From: Roseateles_B sp041912595
Lineage (GTDB): Bacteria > Pseudomonadota > Gammaproteobacteria > Burkholderiales > Burkholderiaceae_C
DNA: 64,000 nt
Assembly (NCBI GenBank): GCA_041912595.1
Contig: JAYRMR010000001.1
Location: 267,503 to 331,502, forward strand
Direction: 5' to 3'
Shown: one piece after another, positions 18,194 through 25,971 of the stretch
Position numbering within the stretch: the stretch's first letter is position 1
How the letters are laid out: every line of letters begins with the position of its first letter
The notes under the pieces: generated by a model
Databases searched by the model: none
What the model saw: the letters and a program-made list of their open reading frames with translations, nothing else
What the model was told of the DNA's origin: nothing
Position numbers and translations under genes: made by a program

Positions 18194-19120
18194 TCAGGGT
18201 TTCTCGGCCGCTGTCGCCGAATTGTCGGCCGGTTCGTCCTCGTTGTCCGGCAGATTTTTCAGCACTGCGTCTTCCGCATCACGGTTCATCACGATGATGC
18301 TGATCCGGCGGTTGATCGGGCTTCGGGGCTCATCGGGCTCCAGCAGCTTGCTGGCCGCCAGGCCCTGCACGCGCAGCACCCGCGACTCCGGCAATCCCCC
18401 GGCCAGCAACTCCCGCCTGGAGGCATTGGCGCGGTCCGCCGACAGCTCCCAGTTGCTGTAACCCCGTTCGCCCCCCGAGAAGGGCTGAGCATCAGTATGC
18501 CCCTCCAGCGTCAGGCGGTTGGGCACCTCCGCGAGGACAGCGCCAAGTTCGCGAAGTAGTTCTCGCATATAAGGTTTGACCACGGCGCTGCCGCTGTCGA
18601 ACATGGGACGGTTGTTCTCGTCCACGATCTGGATGCGCAGCCCCTCCCGTGTCATTTCGAGACGGATCTGCCCGCCGAGCGACGCCAGCGCGGGCGTGTT
18701 GGCCAGCACTTCCTGGATCTTGTCCTTGAGCTGCTGGAGGCGGCTGCGTTCGGCGCGGCGCTGCTCCTCCTTCAGCGCACGCAGGTTGATGGTGTGGCGC
18801 GGCGCCTCGACGTCGCCCGACTTCACCTGACCGGTCTGGCGCGTCAGGTCCTGGCCGCCACCCTTGATCACGTGCGAGGAATCGCCCGAGCCCGAGCCGC
18901 CGCTCAGGGCCACCTTCAGCGGCGAGGAGAAGTAGTCGGCGATGCCCTTCTTGTCGCCCTCGGTGGTCGAGCCCAGCAGCCACATGAGCAGGAAGAAGGC
19001 CATCATGGCCGTCACGAAGTCGGCGTAGGCGATCTTCCAGGCGCCACCATGAGCCCCATGGCCGCCCTTCTTGATCTTCTTGATGATGATGGGCTGGAGT
19101 TTCTTGGCGTCACCGGCCAT
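18194..19120 (-). CDS. motB: Flagellar motor stator protein MotB
   Basis: 308 residues. A basic cytoplasmic start (KKLQPIIIKKIKKGG) leads into the single membrane helix with the proton-carrying Asp34 in YADFVTAMMAFFLLMWLL. A periplasmic linker with a plug-like stretch follows, then an OmpA-type peptidoglycan-binding domain (LEGHTDAQPF, NWELSADRAN, RRISIIVM). The tail is acidic and Ala-rich. MotB anchors the MotA ring and conducts protons. It starts 41 nt after motA. Asp34 and the lysine-rich start match proton-driven MotB rather than sodium-driven PomB. Confidence 0.97.
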   Translation of the reverse strand: MAGDAKKLQPIIIKKIKKGGHGAHGGAWKIAYADFVTAMMAFFLLMWLLGSTTEGDKKGIADYFSSPLKVALSGGSGSGDSSHVIKGGGQDLTRQTGQVKSGDVEAPRHTINLRALKEEQRRAERSRLQQLKDKIQEVLANTPALASLGGQIRLEMTREGLRIQIVDENNRPMFDSGSAVVKPYMRELLRELGAVLAEVPNRLTLEGHTDAQPFSGGERGYSNWELSADRANASRRELLAGGLPESRVLRVQGLAASKLLEPDEPRSPINRRISIIVMNRDAEDAVLKNLPDNEDEPADNSATAAEKP

Positions 19121-19161
19121 GGCTCAACTCCTGACGCTGCCCGACGGCATGCTGGGGACCA

Positions 19162-20022
19162 TCACTTCTTGCCCTTCACATGGCTTTCCAGTTCGGTGAA
19201 CGACGGACGGTCCCCCGAATAGAGCACCTTGCGACCGAACTCGATCGCCACCTGCGGCGCATAGCCCTGCATGCTGGCGAGCAGCGTGGTCTTGATGCAC
19301 TGCAACTCCTTGCCGGCGTCCTCGACCTTCTGCTCGAGCAGGCCGGCCAGCGGCTCCGCGAAGCCGTAGGCCAGCAGAATGCCCAGGAAGGTACCGACGA
19401 GGGCCGAGCCGATCATGCCCCCCAGCACGGCGGGCGGCTGGCCCACCGAGCCCATGGTGTTCACCACGCCCAGCACGGCGGCCACGATGCCGAAGGCGGG
19501 CAGGCCGCCGGCGAGGCGGTTGAGGGCGGCCACGGCGGCATGCTCTTCCTGGTGGTGCGTCTCGATCTCGGCGTCCATCAGGGACTCGATCTCGTGGGCG
19601 TTCAGGTTGCCCGACACCATCATCCGCAGGTAGTCGGTGATGAACTCCGTGACGTGGTGGTCATTGCCCACCGTGGGGTATTTCTGGAACAGCGGCGAGC
19701 TGTGCGGGTCCTCGACGTCCTTCTCGATGGACATGAGGCCTTCCTTGCGGGCCTTCTGCAGGATGTCGTACATGAGCGCCAGAAGCTCCATGTAGCGCGC
19801 CTTGCTGAACTTGCTGCCCTTGAAGCAGGTCCCGAGGCCCTTCATGGCGCCCTTCACCACCTTCATCTGGTTGTTGGCCAGGAAGGCGCCGAAGGCCGCG
19901 CCGAAGATGGTGATGAACTCGAAAGGCAGTGCATGCAGCACGACGCCGATATTGCCTCCGTGCGCGATGAACACGCCGAAGATGCAACCCATGGCGACGA
20001 GCCAGCCGACGATGACGAACAT
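19162..20022 (-). CDS. motA: Flagellar motor stator protein MotA
   Basis: 286 residues with four membrane helices (first: MFVIVGWLVAMGCIFGVFIA). A large cytoplasmic loop bears charged residues that contact FliG. The last helices hold the conserved prolines in LPAFGIVAAVLGVVNTMG and in AYGFAEPLAGLLEQK. MotA and MotB form the proton-driven stator. It is the first gene of motA-motB-cheY-cheZ and has a textbook sigma-28 promoter about 30 nt before its start. Confidence 0.97.
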   Translation of the reverse strand: MFVIVGWLVAMGCIFGVFIAHGGNIGVVLHALPFEFITIFGAAFGAFLANNQMKVVKGAMKGLGTCFKGSKFSKARYMELLALMYDILQKARKEGLMSIEKDVEDPHSSPLFQKYPTVGNDHHVTEFITDYLRMMVSGNLNAHEIESLMDAEIETHHQEEHAAVAALNRLAGGLPAFGIVAAVLGVVNTMGSVGQPPAVLGGMIGSALVGTFLGILLAYGFAEPLAGLLEQKVEDAGKELQCIKTTLLASMQGYAPQVAIEFGRKVLYSGDRPSFTELESHVKGKK

Positions 20023-20052
20023 GGTGTGTGGATGCTGCTGTGTCTGAAGCCC

Positions 20053-20079
20053 TTATCGGCCAGGCGCGCGGGCTCTTGA
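20053..20079 (-). promoter_or_regulatory. FliA (sigma-28) promoter of motA-motB-cheY-cheZ
   Basis: Minus strand: TCAAGAGC, 11 bases, GCCGATAA. The -10 element is the exact enterobacterial sigma-28 consensus and the spacing is canonical. It ends about 30 nt before the motA ATG. Confidence 0.9.
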
Positions 20080-20143
20080 GCGGTGTCGGGCATCGCCCGC
20101 CCCGCGGCGTGAAGAGTGGCCGGCAACTGCCATCGGCAAGGGC

Positions 20144-20956
20144 TCAGAAACGATAGACGTGAAGGGAATGGCGCCCCGCGAGGGGCTGGATCAGTATGGC
20201 AGGCGTGCCCGGCAGGGGAAAGTCCAGGCTGATCAGCCAAGCGCCGGACTCAAGTTCCGATTGCGCCTTGGCCTCGGCCTGCGCCATGCTTTCCGGGCGC
20301 TGGAAAAGGTAGACGACCTGGTAAGGGCTCCAGGACTGCGCCCACATGTCGCCCCGCTGCACGCGGGCCCAGGGGTGACGGAGCCGGCACAGCCCGGCCA
20401 GCAGCGGGCTCCATTCGATGCCATGGAGCTCTGCGGCGGGGAAACAACGGTGGAGCTCGCGCAGGCCCGCGCCGAGCCCGCAGCCGGCATCGAGAATGCG
20501 CGCGCCGGGCGGGAGCCGGATCTGATCCGCGGCTTGCGCCAGCGCGCCGGCGGGCGTCGGGAACAGCGGTGCATCGCGCCAGGTGCTGCGGGGATACATC
20601 AGCAGCAGCAGCGCCAGGGGCAGCAGCCAGCTCCAGGCCGGCAGCAGCGTCAGCCCCGGGCCGGCCAGCAGTGATGCCACGAAGCCGCCCAGGACCATGA
20701 ACCGCCGCCAGCGCCGCTCATGCAGCCAGGCCAGCACGGCGACGGGCAGCACCGACCCGAGCAGGGCAAGACCTGCCCCCCTCGGCTGCAGGACCGTCAG
20801 CAGCCCCCAGCCCAGCAGCCAGCACAGCAGGGCCGAGGCCGGCCATAGCCGGGACAGCGCCCGTCCTCGCTCCGCCCATGCGCGCGCCGCCGGCAGCGCC
20901 TCATCGGCGCCCGGCGGCGGGGTCTCGGGGGCGTCGGCGCGGGAGGGTTCCTGCAT
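20144..20956 (-). CDS. Membrane-anchored class I SAM-dependent methyltransferase
   Basis: 270 residues. Four hydrophobic segments (about residues 38-120) are followed by a methyltransferase fold with the SAM motif ILDAGCGLGAGLRELHRCFP. The acidic end of strand 2 is in ELHGIEWSPLLAGLC and a GDMW stretch follows. The substrate is unknown. It starts 18 nt after flhC and ends before the motA promoter, so it is co-transcribed with the flagellar master regulators. That position suggests a motility role such as modification of a flagellar or envelope component, but nothing in the sequence proves it. A lipid or small-molecule substrate is equally possible given the membrane anchor. Confidence 0.75.
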   Translation of the reverse strand: MQEPSRADAPETPPPGADEALPAARAWAERGRALSRLWPASALLCWLLGWGLLTVLQPRGAGLALLGSVLPVAVLAWLHERRWRRFMVLGGFVASLLAGPGLTLLPAWSWLLPLALLLLMYPRSTWRDAPLFPTPAGALAQAADQIRLPPGARILDAGCGLGAGLRELHRCFPAAELHGIEWSPLLAGLCRLRHPWARVQRGDMWAQSWSPYQVVYLFQRPESMAQAEAKAQSELESGAWLISLDFPLPGTPAILIQPLAGRHSLHVYRF

Positions 20957-20974
20957 CGTCGGGCGGGTCCGGCC

Positions 20975-21511
20975 TCAGTGCATCTGGATCGCGCCTTGTG
21001 CGCGGCCCTTGCCGGCGCGGGCGGGCGGGTTGCACAGGCCGCAGACGTAATGGCGGGAGATCTCGTGCGGGTGGGTCACGAAATGGCCCCCGCACTTGCA
21101 GCACTTGGTCATGGTCAGCATGCCGTTGTCCACGAACTTCACCAGGCGCCAGGCGCGGGTGACGGACAGCAGCGGCTCCAGGCCCTGCGCCTGCACCTGC
21201 TCCAGATAGAGCTGGTAGGCCTTGATGACGGTGTCGATCTCGTCGATCTCCGCCACCTTGTTCAGGTACTCATGCACGTTCAGGAACAGCGAGGCATGGA
21301 TATTGGGCTGCCAGGTCATGAACCAGTCCGTCGAGAACGGCAGCTGGCCCTTGGACGGCGACTTGCCCGAGACTTCCTTGTACAGGCGCAGCAGACGCTC
21401 GTAGGACAGGTCCGTCTCCGACTCCAGCACCTGCAGGCGGGCGCCCAGCTGGATCAGGGTGACCGCACGGCTGATCTGGCGGGCTTCGGTCAGGATGGAC
21501 TTGCTGCGCAT
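20975..21511 (-). CDS. flhC: Flagellar master transcription activator FlhC
   Basis: 178 residues. The C-terminal zinc site is present as four cysteines in TKCCKCGGHFVTHPHE and YVCGLCNPP. The chain otherwise matches FlhC: RQISRAVTLIQLGARLQVLE at the start and GKSPSKGQLPFSTDWFM in the middle. With FlhD it forms the FlhD4C2 complex that activates class 2 flagellar operons. The flhD-flhC gap is 207 bp instead of the usual few bases and is filled by palindromic elements. Confidence 0.97.
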   Translation of the reverse strand: MRSKSILTEARQISRAVTLIQLGARLQVLESETDLSYERLLRLYKEVSGKSPSKGQLPFSTDWFMTWQPNIHASLFLNVHEYLNKVAEIDEIDTVIKAYQLYLEQVQAQGLEPLLSVTRAWRLVKFVDNGMLTMTKCCKCGGHFVTHPHEISRHYVCGLCNPPARAGKGRAQGAIQMH

Positions 21512-21553
21512 GGTAGGTCTCCAGTCTATTCAACTACTCGGTTCATCTAGCCT

Positions 21554-21588
21554 GCAGTTCGATCCCGCCCACGGCGGGCTCGAACTGC
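21554..21588. repeat. Palindromic hairpin element 1 (flhD-flhC gap)
   Basis: A 35-base near-perfect palindrome. Read on the minus strand the arms are GCAGTTCGA and TCGAACTGC (9 bp), then a G/A mismatch, then CCCGCC with GGCGGG, around a GTG loop. It is closely related to the hairpin at 21634-21669 but with paired base changes. Confidence 0.85.
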
Positions 21589-21599
21589 GTATTCCAAAG

Positions 21600-21718
21600 G
21601 GCCGGCGCCGGGCCGCCCCAAGCCGGCCCCCTTGCAGTTCATATCCGCCCCACGGCGGCTATGAACTGCACCCCCTCGGGGGGTGGTCGCCGGTACCCCG
21701 GCGACCGGGGGCCCCATG
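21600..21718 (-). repeat. GC-rich repeat element with variable hairpin (copy C)
   Basis: Read on the minus strand it has a GGTCGCC/CCCCCGAGGGGG-like block, then a hairpin (21634-21669), then a GGGCCGGCTTGGGGCGGCCC block. The same outer blocks flank a different hairpin in the two tandem copies at 32553-32834. Here the hairpin arms are GCAGTTCATA/TATGAACTGC, a G/A mismatch, then CCGCC/GGCGG. Confidence 0.75.
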
Positions 21719-22045
21719 TCAGGCGGCTTCTTGGTGACGCCCCGCCAACAGGATCGAGGCATGCAGGCGGGACACCTGGTCGTTCGCGGCGGCCGGCTTG
21801 CCGTGGCTGGTCAGCAGGCCCCACACCAGGTCGTCATCCATGCGGAAGCGGCACAGCAGCGTGTTGCCGGAGGACACCTTCATGATCTGCGCCGGGGTCA
21901 GCGTGGCGATCAGCGTGGCGGTGTCTTCCGAGATGCCCAGGCGGTAGAGGGCTTGCTCGCGGTCGTTGCGGATCAGGCTCTGAGCCAGCATCAGGTACGA
22001 CAGATTGGCTTCACGGATCTCGGTGAGGATTTGTTCGGCGTTCAT
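21719..22045 (-). CDS. flhD: Flagellar master transcription activator FlhD
   Basis: 108 residues, matching FlhD throughout (MNAEQILTEIREANLSYLML, then DREQALYRLGISEDTATLIA and LTPAQIMKVS). FlhD pairs with FlhC to recruit RNA polymerase to class 2 promoters. AGGAG lies six bases before the ATG. It is the first gene of flhD-flhC-methyltransferase, and the 155 bases upstream must hold its promoter. No promoter element was convincing by eye. Confidence 0.97.
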   Translation of the reverse strand: MNAEQILTEIREANLSYLMLAQSLIRNDREQALYRLGISEDTATLIATLTPAQIMKVSSGNTLLCRFRMDDDLVWGLLTSHGKPAAANDQVSRLHASILLAGRHQEAA

Positions 22046-22200
22046 GTCGGGCTCCTGTTCTTCGCTTCAATTGCGTGTCAACGTGAGACGAATTGTGAAG
22101 AGTCCAACAGGGCGGAAACATCAGGCCAGTTCGGTCGATGAAGTCCCGTTATTTCGCAGTCGTTTGTCAGTGAAATTCCTACAAGGCTGTCGGGCGCCCC

Positions 22201-22244
22201 AAAGGAAAAGGGCCCGCTGCACGTGGCAGAAGGCCCTCTTTTCA
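22201..22244. terminator. Bidirectional rho-independent terminator before flhD
   Basis: AGGGCC (22209-22214) pairs with GGCCCT (22232-22237) around a 17-base loop. There is a T-rich tract on both outer sides (CTTTT on plus, TTTTCCTTT on minus). It lies between the TPR-like gene and flhD, so it insulates the flhDC promoter. Confidence 0.75.
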
Positions 22245-22290
22245 CCTCCGCCGTCCCGGGGCTGGCCCCGTTTCGGCGATGGCGGCGCTG

Positions 22291-22770
22291 TCAGCCGGCG
22301 GCGGACGCGTCGGCGCGCGACTGCAGGCGCGCCAGTTCCATGCGCACGAGGCCGACCAGCTCCGGCGCCTCGCGCTCCAGGCTGATCAGACCCTGCCCGG
22401 TCAGCAGCTGCGTCAGCACCTGCAGAGCTTCGGCTTCCTCGCCCAGACCGGCCAGGGCGAAGCCCAGGGTGTAGAGGCTGGCGCCGTGATGCGGCGTGAT
22501 CACCAGCGCCTCGCGGGCATAGCGGGCGGCCTGTCCCAGCTCGCCGGCGCTCAGCAGCAGGGCGGCCATGTCGCTCAGCAGCTCGTGGCTCAGCGGCTCG
22601 TGCGACAGGGCGTCGGCCAGGACGGCCAGGCCCTGCCCCACGCGGCCCCGGGAGGCCTCGGCGAAGGCGGCATTGCGGGCCTGCGCGAGCAGCCACTGGG
22701 CTTCCGGGCTGGGATTGATCAGGGCGGCGGGCATGGCCTCGCGAGCGCCTTCAAAGGGGGTCGAATGCAT
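22291..22770 (-). CDS. Small TPR-like protein, sigma-28 controlled
   Basis: 159 residues from the ATG at 22770, which has AGGAG six bases upstream; the ATG at 22776 abuts that site. The chain is helical and Ala/Leu-rich. It has a degenerate tetratricopeptide pattern (AGELGQAARYAREALVITP, then GASLYTLGFALAGLGEEAEA) and no signal peptide or membrane helix. I do not recognise a named family. A good sigma-28 promoter lies at 22858-22884, and the gene sits between flhD and the flagellins. It is therefore probably a late-class motility gene, perhaps a chaperone, adaptor or flagellin-modification helper. It faces away from fliC1. Confidence 0.65.
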   Translation of the reverse strand: MHSTPFEGAREAMPAALINPSPEAQWLLAQARNAAFAEASRGRVGQGLAVLADALSHEPLSHELLSDMAALLLSAGELGQAARYAREALVITPHHGASLYTLGFALAGLGEEAEALQVLTQLLTGQGLISLEREAPELVGLVRMELARLQSRADASAAG

Positions 22771-22857
22771 GTGCATCTCCTGCTTAAGGGCCAAATCGGG
22801 CCGTTGAAAGGGACGCAAACAATGCATGGCCTGCCATCCATCACGGCAGGGGCAGGC

Positions 22858-22884
22858 TTATCGTCCGCGTTGCCGCCCACTTTA
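22858..22884 (-). promoter_or_regulatory. FliA (sigma-28) promoter of the TPR-like gene
   Basis: Minus strand: TAAAGTGG, 11 bases, GACGATAA. The -10 matches GCCGATAA at seven of eight bases and the spacing is canonical. It ends 87 nt before the chosen ATG. Confidence 0.75.
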
Positions 22885-23490
22885 GGGAGCCCCCCGCCCG
22901 GCAAAGCCTCGAAAAGCGGCGGCCTTGACCTGCATCTCGAAAGCTCCTCGCCGCCGCCCGTGCCGAAATAGCAAGCAGGGCCCCGCCTCCAGTGGCATGA
23001 GGGCGCGGCCCGACGCAGCGTGCTCCTGACGCTCACTTCTTGCCCTTCTTAATAGATGCCGCCGCGCCTCCCCGGCGCCGCGGCGCCCCTTTCAGCAAAG
23101 GACGCCCCGAACCCGACCGACCCGCACGACGCCAGACCGGCAGTTCTTCACAGTCCAGGCCCCGCTCCGCCTGATTTCGAAACGAAGAACAGACCGGCAA
23201 GTCACCCGGCTATTCAAAAGATCACAGGTCTTGACAAAAAGCCCTCAAGTTCATGCTTGCGGGCTCCGATAGCCATTCCAACGGGTCTGGAAACAGGTTC
23301 GTGGTCCGGTTAGGAGGCCGAGAACGGCACCTCGATGGCAAGACGAGGTGACGGCTTCAACGGTTGACTAGCGCCGGGCGGTGCAAGCCGGCAGGTTCGC
23401 CTGCAGGGTTGCAAGCACGGGTGTCAGTACCCGGGCACCCGAGTCACGTCGGCGCTAAGCCGGGGTTCTTCAAGCTGAAAGGAGCACATC
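22885..23490. other. Intergenic region upstream of the first flagellin
   Basis: No credible gene. It holds the fliC1 promoter at 23245-23272 and then a leader of about 210 bases with several short hairpins: CACCTCG/CGAGGTG (23328-23350), GCAGG-TTCG-CCTGC (23391-23404) and GGGTG/CACCC (23419-23440). A ribosome site AAAGGAG lies nine bases before the fliC1 ATG. The stretch 22885-23244 shows nothing I can name. Confidence 0.6.
23245..23272 (+). promoter_or_regulatory. FliA (sigma-28) promoter of flagellin gene 1
   Basis: TCAAGTTC, 12 bases, TCCGATAG. It fits the sigma-28 pattern with one extra spacer base, an arrangement shared by the promoter of the second flagellin. Confidence 0.75.
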
Positions 23491-24399
23491 ATGCCCGCCG
23501 TCATCAATACCAATCTGCTGTCGCTGAACGCACAGCGCAATGCCAACACGGCACAGTCCTCGCTGGCTGTGTCCATGCAGCGCCTGTCTTCTGGCCTGCG
23601 AGTCAACTCCGCACGAGACGATGCCGCCGGTCTGGCCATCGCGGAACGCATGAATTCCCAGGTCAAGGGGATGAATGTCGCCATCCGCAATGCCAACGAC
23701 GGCATCTCCCTGGCGCAGACGGCTGAAGGCGCGCTGGGCAAGGTCAACGACATGCTGCAGCGCATGCGTGAACTGGCCGTGCAGTCCGCCAACGGCACCA
23801 ACAACACGGATGACCGCACCGCGCTGAACAACGAGTTCTCGCAGCTGCAGAGCGAAATCACCCGCCTGACGAACAACACCACGTTCAACGGGCAGGCCAC
23901 GCTGACCACCACCACCTCGTTCGACTTCCAGGTCGGCGCCAACGCGACCAGCAACGACGTCATCTCGATCACCGGGCTGAACATGCTGGGCACGACCACG
24001 GCCACCGGCAAGAACGACGGTGCGCTGGCCGAAGTGACCAACACCACCAACACCGACATCCTGGCCGTCGGCGCCGCCGGCACCGGCACGACCTTCGACG
24101 CCTACACCGGCGGCACCAAGGGCGCGCTGGACTCGGTGGCGAAGATCGACCAGGCCATCGCCCAGGTGAACGTGGCACGTTCGACCTTCGGTGCTGCGCA
24201 GAACCGCATCGATGCCGCCATCTCCAGCCTGCAGGTCTCGGTGGAGAACCAGTCGGCCGCACGCAGCCGCATCATGGATGCCGACTACGCAATGGAGACC
24301 GCCAATCTGAGCCGAGCGCAGATCCTGCAGCAGGCCGGCACGGCGATGATCGCCCAGGCGAATCAGACGCCGCAGCAAGTGCTGTCGCTTCTTCGATGA
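23491..24399 (+). CDS. fliC: Flagellin 1
   Basis: 302 residues, a short flagellin. The N-terminal D0/D1 region (NTNLLSLNAQRNANTAQSSL, QRLSSGLRVNSARDDAAGLA) and C-terminal D1/D0 (RSRIMDADYAMETANLSRAQ, ending in QQVLSLLR) are canonical. The surface-exposed central part is only about 90 residues, with Thr-rich sequence. It lacks the large D2/D3 domains of enterobacterial FliC. It has its own sigma-28 promoter and a long leader. It is the most divergent of three paralogues in tandem; the others are at 24751 and 25972. Confidence 0.95.
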   Translation: MPAVINTNLLSLNAQRNANTAQSSLAVSMQRLSSGLRVNSARDDAAGLAIAERMNSQVKGMNVAIRNANDGISLAQTAEGALGKVNDMLQRMRELAVQSANGTNNTDDRTALNNEFSQLQSEITRLTNNTTFNGQATLTTTTSFDFQVGANATSNDVISITGLNMLGTTTATGKNDGALAEVTNTTNTDILAVGAAGTGTTFDAYTGGTKGALDSVAKIDQAIAQVNVARSTFGAAQNRIDAAISSLQVSVENQSAARSRIMDADYAMETANLSRAQILQQAGTAMIAQANQTPQQVLSLLR

Positions 24400-24489
24400 C
24401 CCTGGGCCAGCCCCGCTGGCCCTGAGCTCCAACGCTGCGACGACCGTCGAGGTCAAAGGGCAAAGCCCGCCAGCGCAAACACCTTAACA

Positions 24490-24535
24490 GGCCGCCAATC
24501 ACCCCGCTTTTCAGGTGATTGAGCGGCCCCTCTTT
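24490..24535 (+). terminator. Probable terminator of flagellin 1
   Basis: GGCCGC plus AATCACC on the left pair with GGTGATT plus GCGGCC on the right (24490-24528), with a small internal bulge. CCTCTTT follows. Confidence 0.7.
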
Positions 24536-24548
24536 CGAAGGTTTGGAC

Positions 24549-24576
24549 TCAAGCGCGTCCCCCCTCAGTCCGATAA
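24549..24576 (+). promoter_or_regulatory. FliA (sigma-28) promoter of flagellin gene 2
   Basis: TCAAGCGC, 12 bases, TCCGATAA. The -10 matches the consensus at seven of eight bases. Confidence 0.75.
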
Positions 24577-24750
24577 CCCTCTCAACGGGTCCCAGCTCGT
24601 TGGCGACAAGCGACAGCGGCCACTGCCTCTCTCCCGAGGGTGCACCAGGCCGGCAGCGCAGGCACCGATGCCCGCACTGCCACTGACGCGGCCGCTACGC
24701 TGGTCTGCTTGGGCTCGGTTTCCATTCAACGGTACTGAAAGGATCGCGTC

Positions 24751-25665
24751 ATGCCTCAAATCATCAACACCAATCTGCAATCGCTGAATGCCCAGCGCAA
24801 TCTGACGATGTCGCAGAGCTCCCTCTCCGTCAGCATGCAGCGCCTGTCTTCCGGCCTGCGTGTGAACTCCGCCAAGGACGATGCCGCCGGCCTCGCCATC
24901 GCGGAACGCATGAACACCCAGGTTCGCGGCATGACCGTGGCCATCCGCAACGCCAATGACGGCATCTCGATGTCGCAGACGGCGGAAGGTGCGCTGGGCA
25001 AGATCGGCGACATGCTGCAGCGCATGCGTGAGCTGGCCGTGCAGTCCGCCAACGGCACGAACAACCAGACCGACCGCGAAGCGCTGAACAACGAGTTCAC
25101 CCAGCTGCAGAGCGAGATCGGCCGCCTGGCCGCCAACACGGCCTTCAACGGTCAATCGGTCCTGACGGGCACCACGGGCTTCACCTTCCAGGTCGGCGCC
25201 AACGCCACCACGAACGACCAGATCACCATCACCGGTGTCGACATCACCGGCACCACCACCAGCGCCGGCACCAATGCTGCCGCCCTGGCCGAGGTGATCA
25301 ACACCACCAACACCGACATCCTGAATGTCGGCGCGGCCGGCACGGGTGCCACCTTCGACGCCTACACGGGCGCCACCATCGGTGCGCTGGATGCCATGGC
25401 CAAGATCGACCTGGCGCTCTCCCAGGTCAACACGGCCCGCTCGACCTTCGGTGCGGCCCAGAACCGCTTCGATGCGGTGATCTCCAGCCTGAACGTCTCG
25501 GTGGAAAGCCAGGCCGCCGCCCGCAGCCGCATCATGGACGCGGACTACGCCTCGGAAACCGCCAACCTCAGCCGCGCGCAGATCCTGCAACAGGCCGGCA
25601 ACGCCATGGTCTCCCAGGCCAACCAGCTTCCGCAGCAGGTGCTCTCGCTGCTGCGCGGCGGCTGA
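24751..25665 (+). CDS. Flagellin 2
   Basis: 304 residues with conserved D0/D1 ends (NTNLQSLNAQRNLTMSQSSL; RSRIMDADYASETANLSRAQ) and a short central part rich in Thr, Ala and Gly. It is highly similar to flagellins 1 and 3 and differs mainly between about residues 130 and 200. It has its own sigma-28 promoter and its own terminator, so it is an independent unit. Whether it is the major filament subunit cannot be told from sequence. Confidence 0.95.
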   Translation: MPQIINTNLQSLNAQRNLTMSQSSLSVSMQRLSSGLRVNSAKDDAAGLAIAERMNTQVRGMTVAIRNANDGISMSQTAEGALGKIGDMLQRMRELAVQSANGTNNQTDREALNNEFTQLQSEIGRLAANTAFNGQSVLTGTTGFTFQVGANATTNDQITITGVDITGTTTSAGTNAAALAEVINTTNTDILNVGAAGTGATFDAYTGATIGALDAMAKIDLALSQVNTARSTFGAAQNRFDAVISSLNVSVESQAAARSRIMDADYASETANLSRAQILQQAGNAMVSQANQLPQQVLSLLRGG

Positions 25666-25971
25666 TCCCGAGGGCGCAGCCCTCTCGAAAGAAGGGCAGT
25701 TCCTCGCCGCCGGCGGGGTGCTGCCTTTTCTTTTGGGCGTGGTTTTGCCCCCTTATCGGGTCTTTGGGCAACGGCGAGCACTTTCAGAATTCGTCCAACA
25801 CGTCAGGGATTTCCGGCGTGGATTCCGGAGCCCTCCGGATGGCAGTCAGGTTCAGTTCCGGCCTGATGCCTTTCGCGGGGCGACTCCGGGGATCGCAGGC
25901 TCGAGCGCCATCCGGCGCCGGCGGCGGCTCCCGGGGTCCGAACCCTCCGGCAATTTTGCAGGAGTGCTCAA
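25666..25971. other. Intergenic region between flagellins 2 and 3
   Basis: No gene. It starts with the flagellin 2 terminator. I searched the remaining 236 bases on the plus strand for a sigma-28 promoter and found none convincing. CAGGAG lies eight bases before the flagellin 3 ATG. Confidence 0.6.
25694..25735 (+). terminator. Rho-independent terminator of flagellin 2
   Basis: GGCAG (25695-25699) pairs with CTGCC (25721-25725), with an inner GC-rich CCGCCGGCGG stem. TTTTCTTTT follows. Confidence 0.8.

Larger units (their letters stand above)
24400..24750. other. Intergenic region between flagellins 1 and 2
   Basis: No gene. It holds a hairpin GGGCCAGC/GCTGGCCC just after the fliC1 stop, a terminator at 24490-24535, the second flagellin promoter at 24549-24576, and a leader of about 170 bases with AAAGGA before the ATG. 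Confidence 0.7.

Noticed and set aside
25748..25760. CCGATAA on the minus strand between flagellins 2 and 3
   Set aside because: No -35 at the proper distance and no gene downstream in that direction.
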